Origin: Psychrobacter sp. NG254
GTDB taxonomy: Bacteria; Pseudomonadota; Gammaproteobacteria; Pseudomonadales; Moraxellaceae
Reading direction: 5' to 3'
Assembly (NCBI RefSeq): GCF_015277735.1
Contig: NZ_JADHDA010000001.1
Span: 248,001 to 312,000, forward strand
DNA length: 64,000 nucleotides
The notes under the pieces are model-generated. The model saw only the letters and a program-made list of their open reading frames with translations. It searched no databases and was not told the DNA's origin. Of the stretch, positions 18,354 through 27,024 are shown piece after piece (position 1 is the stretch's first letter; each line of letters starts with the position of its first letter). The position numbers were made by a program, and so were the translations under genes.

Positions 18354-19529
18354 ATGTCAGAAGACCAAACAATGAGTGCAGAAGAGTTTCAAAATCAATA
18401 CTTCGATGACAATGAGTCTGAGGGCTTAGAAAGTGAGATGACGTATGATTTAGAGACAGGGCTCCTAGGCGAAGACGATCAGTTTGCCAACTTATCTGCA
18501 GAGTTAGAAGAGGCGCGCGAGCAGCTGGTGAGTATTCGTGACTTCATTCGTTTTTCAGTTACGCAGCTGCGTAATTACGATGTGGTCGTGGCACAAGGCA
18601 CCACGGACGAGTTTGCAGAAGCCGCTGCCATTGTTTTGCATTCTCTATCGCTTGATTGGTCAGCCAATGAGCAGATTTTGGATTGCCGTTTAACAAACAC
18701 AGAAAAGCTGTCAATACTGAGCTTACTTGAAGAGCGCATCGCTGAACGTAAGCCACTGAGCTATTTGATTAACTTATCGTATTTCTGTGATTTGCCATTT
18801 TATGTCGATGAGCGTGTATTGATTCCTCGCTCACCCATTGCAGAGCTGATTCGTCAGCAGTTCCACCCGTACTTTGATGTGACTGAGTTGGCAAAGCCTC
18901 TGGGTACTAGCCCTAATGAGCAGTCAGCCGTGTTTTATAACCACGGTCTAGATATCAAGCAGTTGTCACAGCCTGAGCGTATTTTAGATATGTGTACGGG
19001 CTCTGGCTGTATCGCCATTGCACTGGCGACTCGTTTTGTTGATGCATTGGTCGATGCGGTCGATATCGATAAAGGTGCACTAGAGGTGGCAATGGTCAAT
19101 GTCGATCATCATGATCTTGGTCATCAGGTCAATGTGATTGAATCAGATCTGTTTGCCAAGATACCGGCTGAAAACCAGTATGAGCTTATCGTGACCAATC
19201 CGCCATACGTCGATGCGGCCATCATGGCAGATTTGCCACCTGAGTTTTTATATGAGCCTGAGCATGCACTAGCTGCTGGTCAAGACGGTCTTGATTTGGT
19301 ACATCGTATCTTGTTTGCAGCGCCAGATTATCTGAGCCCAGAAGGCTTGCTCGTCTGTGAAGTGGGCGACAGCGAATGGGCATTAAATCAAGCATATCCT
19401 GATATTCAATTTGATTGGTTGAAGTTTGCCCATGGCGGACATGGTGTGTTTGCGATTACTTATGATGAGTTAGTGTCACATCGTTCGCTATTTGCCGCTT
19501 ATGTTCAGCTATTAGACAGCATTCAATAG
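18354..19529 (+). CDS. prmB: Ribosomal protein uL3 N5-glutamine methyltransferase
   Basis: Methylates a glutamine of ribosomal protein L3 (uL3) using S-adenosylmethionine. The Rossmann methyltransferase has ILDMCTGSGCIAIALATRF as motif I and VTNPPYVDA with the diagnostic NPPY near residue 282. Just before it are YLINLSYFCDLPFYVDERVLIPRS-type HemK/PrmB sequences. The ATG at 18354 is chosen because AAGGTG is correctly placed; an ATG seven codons upstream is also in frame. At 391 residues it has about 80 more N-terminal residues than E. coli PrmB, acidic and partly helical. The assignment to PrmB rather than PrmC rests on adjacency to aroC, which is conserved in many proteobacteria, and the RSPIAELI motif. 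Confidence 0.9.
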   Translation: MSEDQTMSAEEFQNQYFDDNESEGLESEMTYDLETGLLGEDDQFANLSAELEEAREQLVSIRDFIRFSVTQLRNYDVVVAQGTTDEFAEAAAIVLHSLSLDWSANEQILDCRLTNTEKLSILSLLEERIAERKPLSYLINLSYFCDLPFYVDERVLIPRSPIAELIRQQFHPYFDVTELAKPLGTSPNEQSAVFYNHGLDIKQLSQPERILDMCTGSGCIAIALATRFVDALVDAVDIDKGALEVAMVNVDHHDLGHQVNVIESDLFAKIPAENQYELIVTNPPYVDAAIMADLPPEFLYEPEHALAAGQDGLDLVHRILFAAPDYLSPEGLLVCEVGDSEWALNQAYPDIQFDWLKFAHGGHGVFAITYDELVSHRSLFAAYVQLLDSIQ

Positions 19530-19600
19530 CCAAGCATGAATATCGACAGTCACCAATGATTAAGTAGTCATCAGTAGCGTTTACTTGTTTAAGGACAGTT

Positions 19601-20704
19601 ATGGCAGGCAATAGTATAGGGCAGGTTTTTACGGTCACCACTTGCGGTGAGTCGCATGGCGCAGGTCTTATGGCCATCGTCGATGGCGTTCCACCGGGTT
19701 TGGTATTGTCTGCAGAAGATTTGCAGGTAGATTTGGATCGCCGCAAGCCTGGGTCTTCTAAGTACTCAACCCAGCGCCGCGAGTCTGATGAAGTCGAGAT
19801 TATATCTGGTGTGTTCGAAGGTAAGACGACGGGTACATCGATTGGTTTGTTGATTCGCAATACCAATCAAAAATCAAAAGATTATAGTGATATCAAAGAC
19901 ACTTTTCGTCCGGGTCATGCTGATTATACGTATAGCATGAAGTATGGCTTTCGTGATTATCGTGGCGGCGGACGTTCGTCAGCACGTGAGACTGCCATGC
20001 GAGTAGCGGCTGGTGCTATTGCGAAGAAGTACTTGCAAGAGCGACTGGGCGTGCAAATCCGTGGTCATGTGACCCAAATCGGCAATGAGTATAGCAATGT
20101 ACTGGACCCAAGCCAGATCGATTGGGATTTTGTAAACAGCAATCCGTTTTTTTGTGCAGACAAAGAAGCCGTTGGTCGTTTTGAGTCATTAATCGATAAC
20201 TTGCGCCGTGAAGGTACGAGCTGCGGTGCTCGTCTTGAAGTGATTGCTAGTGGTGTGCCAGTCGGACTTGGCGAGCCTGTATTTGATCGTTTGGACGCTG
20301 ATATCGCTCATGCGATGATGAGTATCAATGCGGTCAAAGGTGTTGAGATCGGTGATGGTATGGCCGTAGCTGGGCAGTTTGGGCATAGTGCTCGCGATGA
20401 GCTGACGCCAAATGGCTTTGCGGCTAATCATGCGGGCGGTGTGCTGGGCGGTATCTCATCTGGGCAAGACATCCGTGTCAGTATTGCGCTCAAACCAACG
20501 TCTAGTATTACCACCGCTGGCAAGAGTATCAATACGCAAGGGGAAGCCGTCGACATGCTGACCAAAGGTCGTCATGATCCTTGTGTTGGTGTCCGTGCGA
20601 CACCCATTGCAGAAGCGATGCTAGCAATTGTATTACTTGACCATTACTTGCGTCATCGTGGCCAAAATGCGGATGTGAAGCCGCCGGTAGAGTCTATTAC
20701 CTAA
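19601..20704 (+). CDS. aroC: Chorismate synthase
   Basis: Last step of the shikimate pathway: 5-enolpyruvylshikimate-3-phosphate to chorismate, requiring reduced FMN. The 367 residues match the family. Signatures are [20 protein letters not shown] near residue 10, [20 protein letters not shown] near 105 with [18 protein letters not shown] after it, and [17 protein letters not shown] near the C-terminus. AAGGA precedes the ATG. It lies 71 bp after prmB with no terminator, so the two are probably one operon ending at 20793. Confidence 0.97.
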   Translation: MAGNSIGQVFTVTTCGESHGAGLMAIVDGVPPGLVLSAEDLQVDLDRRKPGSSKYSTQRRESDEVEIISGVFEGKTTGTSIGLLIRNTNQKSKDYSDIKDTFRPGHADYTYSMKYGFRDYRGGGRSSARETAMRVAAGAIAKKYLQERLGVQIRGHVTQIGNEYSNVLDPSQIDWDFVNSNPFFCADKEAVGRFESLIDNLRREGTSCGARLEVIASGVPVGLGEPVFDRLDADIAHAMMSINAVKGVEIGDGMAVAGQFGHSARDELTPNGFAANHAGGVLGGISSGQDIRVSIALKPTSSITTAGKSINTQGEAVDMLTKGRHDPCVGVRATPIAEAMLAIVLLDHYLRHRGQNADVKPPVESIT

Positions 20705-20739
20705 CCTGCGCTGTACGGTACGCAGCTTAGGAAGTATTC

Positions 20740-20793
20740 AGCCCTTTATCATGTTTAATCTTTGATGATTAGACGCGATCAAGGGCTTTTTTT
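20740..20793 (+). terminator. Terminator after aroC
   Basis: AGCCCTT pairs with AAGGGCT across a region that can extend the stem, then a run of seven T. It ends the prmB-aroC unit. Confidence 0.8.
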
Positions 20794-20874
20794 GACTGAA
20801 ATTTTTGATTGAAAAATGTGAATCACTGATACCTAATGTTGCTAGATTGGTATTGATAGATTGAGCTGCTCATA

Positions 20875-21075
20875 TCAAGCCACCCATTGATATCGATCTA
20901 TAGCCACACACTGCTGATGGCGAAAAACCAATAATAAACGTTGACTGGGAATGGCGAGCCAATGCCCAAAATCGGTACTGTCGATACTTTGATTTGATAA
21001 TACCTGAAGGCAGTGCTGACGGTTATGTCCCATTAGATTTTTGATGACAGGGTTTTCGGTCAATAAATGTGACAT
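20875..21075 (-). CDS. Small protein of unknown function downstream of creC-like gene
   Basis: 66 residues from the ATG ending at 21075, supported by AGGAG about ten bases upstream. An in-frame extension upstream is possible but has no better ribosome site. The protein is soluble, with sequence such as GHWLAIPSQRLLLVFRHQQ and several His, Gln and Arg. It lies about 115 bp behind the sensor kinase gene on the same strand and could be its last operon member. I do not recognise the family, and it may be non-coding. Confidence 0.45.
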   Translation of the reverse strand: MSHLLTENPVIKNLMGHNRQHCLQVLSNQSIDSTDFGHWLAIPSQRLLLVFRHQQCVAIDRYQWVA

Positions 21076-21191
21076 AAAATAGCTGCTCCTGATGTGTGTT
21101 ACGACGGTGAATAACACTATCGTAAAACAGTCACATAGAAAGTATGTGCAGCCATGATGGAAAATTGATGAACTATCGCTATTTTTTATTC

Positions 21192-22904
21192 TTAGGCCAA
21201 CGGCAGGGTGATACTAACCATGACGCCAGAATTCAGGTCTTCATTATTAGACAGATGACTGGCATCAATATTAGCAATAGTGACAGAACCACCATGATGT
21301 TCGATCACTTGTTTGACCAGTGTCAAACCGAGGCCAGTGCCTTTTTTTGGTGTGTTATTTGCATGACTAGGGCTTGCAGGTTCAGTGGCGTGATACGCAG
21401 TCTGGCTTTGGTGAGACAAGCTAAAATAACGCTCAAACGCTTTATCAATGGCATAGTCTGGCAATAGCTTACCGTCATTAAATATGTCAATGGTGACTGT
21501 CTGTGCGGTACTGTGCAAAGCTATATAGATAGTGCTAGCAGCGAAATGAATGGCATTGTCTAATACATTTTGTAATACCTGTATCAACCAAAATTGATCC
21601 GCAAAGACACTGGTAGACGCTAAGACATCTGCTGGTAAGTTCACAGTGTCAGTCATTTTTTTATCATTAATATAGATATTGATAGGCTTGAGATTTTGCT
21701 GCTGCTGTTTGGCAGAATTGTCCTTGATAAGGCTCTGTAGTAATGGCAGTAAAGACGTTAGCTGCCGATTAAGCTTGAAGGTTGGTTGTTCGACTTTGGC
21801 AAGTAATAGCAGGCGGTCGATAAGCTGCTGCATTTTGATGCTTTGCTCACCCACAGTCTCGATAAGCATCTGCCGATCGTCATGATCTAATATATGACCA
21901 TCTAACCCATCATCCTCTAATAACTCACTGCTGGCACGTATCGCGGTAAGCGGGCTTTTTAGCTCATGGGTTAAGGTATGAACATAATCGGTGACATAAG
22001 CTCGATTTTCCAATCGATGCTTCATGGTTTCAATCGTGTCTGTCAGGCTATTGAGCTCATGACCTAGATAGAAGTAGGGCTTTTTGGTGTCCTCAGCCAG
22101 TGCGCTGGTATATTGGGTCACCAACGTAATGCTTTGCTTAAGCCACCACGCAACCAGTCCTGCCAGTATTAGGGCGGCAATACTGATCAGTAGCGCGGTG
22201 ATGAGCATACGATTGCGCGTGTCATCTAAGTAGGGCAGCACGCTAGCGACAGGCTTGCCCACACTGACCACACCAATGATGTCACCAGCATTGTCTTTTA
22301 TTGGCTGTGCCACATACATGACTGAGCCATCACGCTGCTGATAGTCTCGCAGCGTGCTTCTAGCACCATATTGGCCTTTTAGTGTCAGATAGACATCATT
22401 CCAGCGCCCATAGTATCGACCCTCACTGCTCTCAGATTTAGGTAAGGAGTCATAAATGACTACGCCTTTGCTGTCTGTCACATATATCCGAAAGCTACTA
22501 TAGCTTTTGGTTTGATTGACATCTCCTATTGATTCGTCCATCGCTGGCACGCCAATAAATGCGGCATCAAGTTGCGCTTGATAAGCCTCATCATATATCT
22601 GCCCAGTAGAGAGCGGTATTTGCAAGCTAGCGGCCAACAGTTTACTGGTATCTAATAAGGTGTCCTCGATGACTTGCTGCGCAGTCGGCTTGACGTAGCC
22701 AAATAACTGAGTAAACACCACCACACCGCAAATAATCAATACCAATGCGACTGCCAGCCAAATCCTGAAAAATATACTCAAGTTCAGCAGTTTTTTGCGT
22801 TTGGGTGTCTGCTGTGTCGTGCCAATAGGATGTAGCTTGGCGTACCAATTGCTATGCTGAGTGTCATTACCAGCACTGCTGTTGGCGTTGGTTTTATGAT
22901 TCAT
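21192..22904 (-). CDS. creC: Sensor histidine kinase, CreC-like
   Basis: Membrane sensor kinase of about 570 residues. It has a cytoplasmic polar N-terminus, a first membrane helix at about 45-68, a periplasmic sensor region, a second helix near 235-258, a HAMP-like linker, a HisKA domain with HTLTHELKSP (phospho-His near 312) and a HATPase_c domain ending with KGTGLGLTLVKQVIEHHGG. The periplasmic sequence DVYLTLKGQYGARST closely resembles CreC of enterics, which together with CreB responds to carbon/growth state or cell wall stress. A TTG start at 22949 is possible. The ATG at 22904 is listed, though neither has a strong ribosome site. The response regulator gene lies just upstream. Confidence 0.85.
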   Translation of the reverse strand: MNHKTNANSSAGNDTQHSNWYAKLHPIGTTQQTPKRKKLLNLSIFFRIWLAVALVLIICGVVVFTQLFGYVKPTAQQVIEDTLLDTSKLLAASLQIPLSTGQIYDEAYQAQLDAAFIGVPAMDESIGDVNQTKSYSSFRIYVTDSKGVVIYDSLPKSESSEGRYYGRWNDVYLTLKGQYGARSTLRDYQQRDGSVMYVAQPIKDNAGDIIGVVSVGKPVASVLPYLDDTRNRMLITALLISIAALILAGLVAWWLKQSITLVTQYTSALAEDTKKPYFYLGHELNSLTDTIETMKHRLENRAYVTDYVHTLTHELKSPLTAIRASSELLEDDGLDGHILDHDDRQMLIETVGEQSIKMQQLIDRLLLLAKVEQPTFKLNRQLTSLLPLLQSLIKDNSAKQQQQNLKPINIYINDKKMTDTVNLPADVLASTSVFADQFWLIQVLQNVLDNAIHFAASTIYIALHSTAQTVTIDIFNDGKLLPDYAIDKAFERYFSLSHQSQTAYHATEPASPSHANNTPKKGTGLGLTLVKQVIEHHGGSVTIANIDASHLSNNEDLNSGVMVSITLPLA

Positions 22905-22982
22905 AGGTATAAAACCATAATAGAGCGTATGAGTGCTGATAAGGCACAATCCTATAAAAAGGCGTATGCCAAAAATAGCTGA

Positions 22983-23756
22983 CTAGGCAGGACATAAGGC
23001 ATAGCCCAGACCGCGATGTGTATGAATCACTTCAATATGCTCATCAATCACCGCCAACTGCTTACGAATTGATTTAATATGGCTGTCTATCGTTCTTGCC
23101 AATCGATGATCAGGATAGTCGCTCACAGCGTTCAGCAGTTGCTCACGACTGAATACTTGATTGGGTGCTTGTAATAAGGTCAATAAGATTTTGCGCTCGG
23201 TATTGCTCAGCTCTAGCTTTTGCTCTTGCCACATTAACGAATAATTGAGCGGTTGGTAATGCCAAATGCCAGACTGACATTCAAACGTTAATGCTTGCCT
23301 AGTCATATTATTAGACGGGTTATCATTATCTACTGAGTTAGTAGGAGCGGATGACTGTTGAGACAGCAATTGCTCACGTCGCCAAATGGCTTTTAGGCGG
23401 GCGACCAACTCTCGCGGGCTAAAGGGTTTGGCACAGTAATCATCGCCACCCATCTCCAAGCCCAAAATACGATCGACCTCATCACTACGAGCGGTCAAAA
23501 ATACAATGGGAATGTCTTTTAGCGCTTTGATATCAGGTGTATGACGTATTTGTTGGCATAAGCTGAGACCGTCACCATCGGGCAAGCCGACGTCCAAGAT
23601 AATGGCCGATAGTGTCTGTGCCGCGTCACTACGCAGCATCGGTAGCACACTACTGGCATTGTCTAGCCAAGTAATCTGCCAACCTTCACGCTTGCAAGTG
23701 ACCTTGAGCGACATAGCAATGGCGGGATCATCTTCTACCAGTAAAATATGAGTCAT
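22983..23756 (-). CDS. creB: Two-component response regulator, CreB-like (OmpR/PhoB family)
   Basis: 257 residues. The receiver domain has the acidic pocket (LLVEDDP near residue 5), the phosphorylated Asp in LDVGLPDGDGL (about D54), and PIVFLTARSDE with the conserved Lys in GGDDYCAKPFSPREL. The C-terminal winged-helix domain has LSNTERKILLTLLQAPNQVFSREQLL and the DNA-contact region RTIDSHIKSIRKQL. A 30-residue Asn/Ser-rich linker separates the domains. It is the first gene of a unit with the CreC-like kinase 30-80 bp downstream. The CreB name depends on the partner; it could be another PhoB-type regulator. Confidence 0.85.
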   Translation of the reverse strand: MTHILLVEDDPAIAMSLKVTCKREGWQITWLDNASSVLPMLRSDAAQTLSAIILDVGLPDGDGLSLCQQIRHTPDIKALKDIPIVFLTARSDEVDRILGLEMGGDDYCAKPFSPRELVARLKAIWRREQLLSQQSSAPTNSVDNDNPSNNMTRQALTFECQSGIWHYQPLNYSLMWQEQKLELSNTERKILLTLLQAPNQVFSREQLLNAVSDYPDHRLARTIDSHIKSIRKQLAVIDEHIEVIHTHRGLGYALCPA

Positions 23757-24078
23757 GACGGTATACTTATTTTAGAAAAATGTGTAAAAAATGGCTGCTT
23801 GACGTGACGGTTAATAGATAATAATCGCATAGATACTGTCAGTGCCCACTCTGCTGAATACAGTTTGTATTTGGAGTCATGGAAAGACTCCAAAGTTGTT
23901 GGGATTATCCTAGCATAAAAGTCCCAAGGCATTTTGTGAATGCTGGTCAAAACCCATGAAAAATTGATGGAAAAACAGGAACGTGATTAAGTTTGCAGTA
24001 CAAAAAAGGTCAACCAAGTGGCGACTCAGTTGACCTTTTGGTTATTAGTAAACGTTATTTATAACTATTCAATACGGC
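23757..24078. other. Intergenic region upstream of creB
   Basis: About 320 bp with the creBC promoter side and the terminator of the glycerophosphodiesterase gene (24003-24040). No gene is seen. Confidence 0.5.
24003..24040 (-). terminator. Terminator after glycerophosphodiesterase gene
   Basis: Perfect arms aaaaggtcaac / gttgacctttt around a 13-base loop, followed on the minus strand by a T-run (TTTTTTG). Confidence 0.85.
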
Positions 24079-25464
24079 CTAGCTCAAACCTTTACAGTTG
24101 GCGTAATATGTAACGGTGGCGGGCCAATCTGAAAAAATACCTTTGACCCCAACGTCTTGTGCCAGCACATCGATATAACTCATCATGTCGCCATCATTAT
24201 TAATGGCTTTGCCTAAGTCAGTATAATACCAGTCGCCACCTGCTGCTAACGGCCCTGAACGCTCAATTGACCAAGTAATAATATCTAAATTAAGTGCTTT
24301 GGCTTGTTTGGCATAAGCGGATGGTATCATTTTACCCGCCGTGTCAGTGGTTACCAGTATCCACGGTGGTGGGGCAATGGTTTTAATGCCACGCGCTTTT
24401 ATGTTGGCTAGTGAGTGCTTCCACGTGCTAGGATTATTTTTATCAAAGGTTTTGCCAGTTGCGGTCTCATTGCTATCGTCAATTAAATAGATAGCATTGG
24501 CACCAAAAGCAGGCTCATTTTTAATCCAGTAATCCACATCTTCAATATTAAATGACTGCGCAAACACGTCACTGGCAGCCACACCTGCATTTTTATAAGT
24601 GTCAATCAGCTGTTGACGATAAGCATCTAGGCTATAGCCGTTGAATGGCATGGTAACGGCTGGTGCTTTTAGCTCTGGCGTGTGCTTCATACCGAGGCTT
24701 TGAGCAAGCTTAATATGTTCTTTTAATGTGAGCACTTGACCATTTTGTGAATATAAATCAGTTCGCCATGCAGCCGTTGCATTCATATAATCATTGAGAG
24801 TGGTAGCTGTTTTATCCGCGGCATCCATTTTGCCTGTGAGGGTCTTGAACTCATTTGTGCTAATGTCTGAGGTACGGCATTCAATGCTGTCAGCATTGGT
24901 TAGCACACCGTTGGCGTCTATCATTGGCGGCACGGTGCACTGTTTGGCTAGCGGGGTAGCCAGAATATTAGTAGTGGTATGCAGGTCGTCTTGCGCATGG
25001 CGGCAGACCAGCTCGCCGTCATTGGTAAAGGCCACATCGCACTCTAAGATGCCTGCACCCATTTGCGCTGAGGCAACATAGCTGTCATAAGTGTGCTCTG
25101 GCAATTGCAAAGGCGCGCCGCGATGCGCGATAGAAAAGTTGGTTTTGCTAGGCGTTTGCGCACTACAAGCCATCAGCTCGTCTTTTAATAGTCCTGCGTC
25201 CATGTCATTGACCAAGTAAAAGGGCCGCACACCATAGGTATAGGCTTGAGGCTTGGCAGGCATGTTTTTTGTTAGTTGTTTTAGGGATGGCTTAATGGTT
25301 TGATTGGATGTCTGAGTCAATGTGGTATTGCGTATATCGTCTGCGGCCATTGATAGGGTGCAAGTGGCCCCTAGTGCTATGGCTATACTGACCGTCTTAA
25401 CGGTTTTAAATGGCGTTTTTTTGAGTTGATTGAGCGTCGCCACTGAATTATCTAACATTGTCAT
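24079..25464 (-). CDS. glpQ: Secreted glycerophosphodiester phosphodiesterase
   Basis: 461 residues with a signal peptide whose hydrophobic stretch ([16 protein letters not shown]) ends near residue 40, so it is exported. The GDPD TIM barrel shows [18 protein letters not shown] (catalytic His/Arg and Glu), then [18 protein letters not shown] with the metal-binding Glu/Asp and second His. This order is typical of periplasmic GlpQ-type enzymes that split glycerophosphodiesters to glycerol-3-phosphate and alcohol. It is longer than E. coli GlpQ (358), with an N-terminal linker and insertions, and resembles the larger GDPDs of marine bacteria. No glpT is adjacent. The first and third codons are both ATG. 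Confidence 0.87.
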   Translation of the reverse strand: MTMLDNSVATLNQLKKTPFKTVKTVSIAIALGATCTLSMAADDIRNTTLTQTSNQTIKPSLKQLTKNMPAKPQAYTYGVRPFYLVNDMDAGLLKDELMACSAQTPSKTNFSIAHRGAPLQLPEHTYDSYVASAQMGAGILECDVAFTNDGELVCRHAQDDLHTTTNILATPLAKQCTVPPMIDANGVLTNADSIECRTSDISTNEFKTLTGKMDAADKTATTLNDYMNATAAWRTDLYSQNGQVLTLKEHIKLAQSLGMKHTPELKAPAVTMPFNGYSLDAYRQQLIDTYKNAGVAASDVFAQSFNIEDVDYWIKNEPAFGANAIYLIDDSNETATGKTFDKNNPSTWKHSLANIKARGIKTIAPPPWILVTTDTAGKMIPSAYAKQAKALNLDIITWSIERSGPLAAGGDWYYTDLGKAINNDGDMMSYIDVLAQDVGVKGIFSDWPATVTYYANCKGLS

Positions 25465-25651
25465 GTAAACTGTCCCTACAAAAAGTGAAAAATAATAAGT
25501 ACAATATTGCGGTCATTGACCCGTCCTTTACGTTACCTGATAATCTTTAAAAGATAATGACAGGCAAACAATTGTTACAAAAGTATTTCAATCTCCATCA
25601 TCAAAACTAAGCTATCAAAATAAGCTATCAAAAATATATTAAGGATCAGTC

Positions 25652-26323
25652 ATGACTGACTATTTAGACGCTGTTATCGTTGAGCATAACCCTAGCCAAA
25701 AAACCATCAACCGTGCTGTCATTTGGCTTCACGGCTTAGGTGCCAGTGGCCATGATTTTGAGCCTGTAGTACCACAGCTGGGCTTGGCTGATGATATGGC
25801 TGTACGCTTTGTTTTCCCACATGCGCCAAAGCGTGCAGTGACGGTAAACGGTGGCATGGTTATGCCAGCATGGTACGATATTTTAGAGATGAGTCTAGAA
25901 CGTAAAATCGATGTCGCTCAGATTGAAGAGTCTGCCCAGCAAATCAATGATTTGATCAGCCGTGAGGTTGAGCGCGGTGTATCTCCTGAGCATATCGTTA
26001 TTGCAGGGTTTTCGCAGGGCGGGGCAGTGGCTTATCACGTAGCGCTTGGTTATCCTAAGCGCTTAGCAGGTTTGATGACGCTCTCTACCTATTTAGCGAC
26101 GAACGATAACATCGACTATAGTGCTGCTAATAAGGACATGCCAATTTTGATTGAACATGGTACTCATGACCCAGTAGTTCCTGTTATTTTAGGCGAGCAA
26201 GCACAACAATTATTGTCTGATAAAGGCTATAACGTGGCATATCATACTTATCCGATGGCGCATCAAGTATGTATGCCGCAGATTCAGAACATTGGCAAAT
26301 GGTTAAATAACGTTTTGGCTTAA
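25652..26323 (+). CDS. Carboxylesterase/phospholipase family alpha/beta hydrolase
   Basis: 223 residues of the PF02230 family (carboxylesterase 2, like EstB of Pseudomonas and human acyl-protein thioesterase). WLHGLGASGHDFEP near 27 forms the oxyanion region, and GFSQGGA near 117 has the nucleophile Ser. The later HGTHDPVVP holds the Asp and MAHQV the His. It hydrolyses short carboxylic or thioesters, and the physiological substrate is unknown. No signal peptide, so cytoplasmic. AAGGATC precedes the ATG. It is transcribed toward the tmRNA gene. Confidence 0.9.
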   Translation: MTDYLDAVIVEHNPSQKTINRAVIWLHGLGASGHDFEPVVPQLGLADDMAVRFVFPHAPKRAVTVNGGMVMPAWYDILEMSLERKIDVAQIEESAQQINDLISREVERGVSPEHIVIAGFSQGGAVAYHVALGYPKRLAGLMTLSTYLATNDNIDYSAANKDMPILIEHGTHDPVVPVILGEQAQQLLSDKGYNVAYHTYPMAHQVCMPQIQNIGKWLNNVLA

Positions 26324-26365
26324 ATAACTGAGCTGTAACGTAATGTAATACAGGATTTATAAAGG

Positions 26366-26395
26366 TTGAAACCTGCCCACTACCTACTATATAAT
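26366..26395 (+). promoter_or_regulatory. Predicted sigma-70 promoter of ssrA
   Basis: TTGAAA (26366-26371) and a consensus TATAAT (26390-26395) are 18 bases apart. The expected start is 6-7 bases further on, just before the mature tmRNA 5' end at 26409. Confidence 0.75.
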
Positions 26396-26408
26396 GGTCG
26401 ACCTTATT

Positions 26409-26767
26409 GGGGATGTTCTGGCTTCGACGCTGGTAATGAAACTCAATGATGCATGTCGAGAGTATATGTCCTCTCGTTAATCCAACATATATTGTTATAG
26501 TCGCAAACGACGAAAATTACGCTCTAGCAGCTTAAACCCTGCTTACTAAGTTGCTGATCACCTACAGTTGGTCAACTAAGTTGAAGCGTCCGCATGTAGG
26601 CTCGCCACAAGGGATTGTCTCAATCGCTTGGGTTCAAAAGTAGAGAATCGGCTAATCCATCCTGACTGTCGGATCGGTGCAGACTAAAATTAAAGACAGA
26701 AACTAAACATGTAGATTCATGAGCGTAATGCTGGCGGACGCGGGTTCAACTCCCGCCATCTCCACCA
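26409..26767 (+). ncRNA. ssrA: Transfer-messenger RNA (tmRNA)
   Basis: About 359 nt. The 5' end GGGGAUG pairs with the 3' CAUCUCC before A-CCA, forming the tRNA-like acceptor stem, and CGGGTTCAACTCCCG near the 3' end is the T arm. The mRNA-like part has the resume Ala codon at 26503 and an open frame GCAAACGACGAAAATTACGC... ending TAA at 26535, which encodes ANDENYALAA, the classic tag ending in ALAA recognised by ClpXP. It rescues stalled ribosomes together with SmpB, whose gene is not in the window. Confidence 0.97.
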
Positions 26768-26773
26768 AATATT

Positions 26774-26808
26774 AAAAATCCGATCACTTAATGTGGTCGG
26801 ATTTTTTT
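26774..26808 (+). terminator. Terminator of ssrA
   Basis: aaaatccgatcac pairs with gtggtcggatttt around a short TTAAT loop, followed by a T-tract. Confidence 0.9.
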
Positions 26809-27024
26809 GTCTAAATTTTATGTGTTTCTATCTAAAATGACCATGAGCTATCGTTCAGAGCTGAAGTCTAGGAGAGCAAACATTATTTTTTCATCAATTG
26901 AGGTCATAGTATTTGCTTGTTTTAACCAATAATTCTGATTATTCTTAATTGTGGCCTATTCGGAGTATCAGATGATATACCAATAAGAGTAAGCTGACGT
27001 TCAAACAACTACAGGGAATGTACT

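Noticed and set aside
23753-23950. 65-codon minus-strand frame upstream of creB
   Set aside because: It overlaps the creB start, has no ribosome site or conserved features and lies over the presumed promoter.
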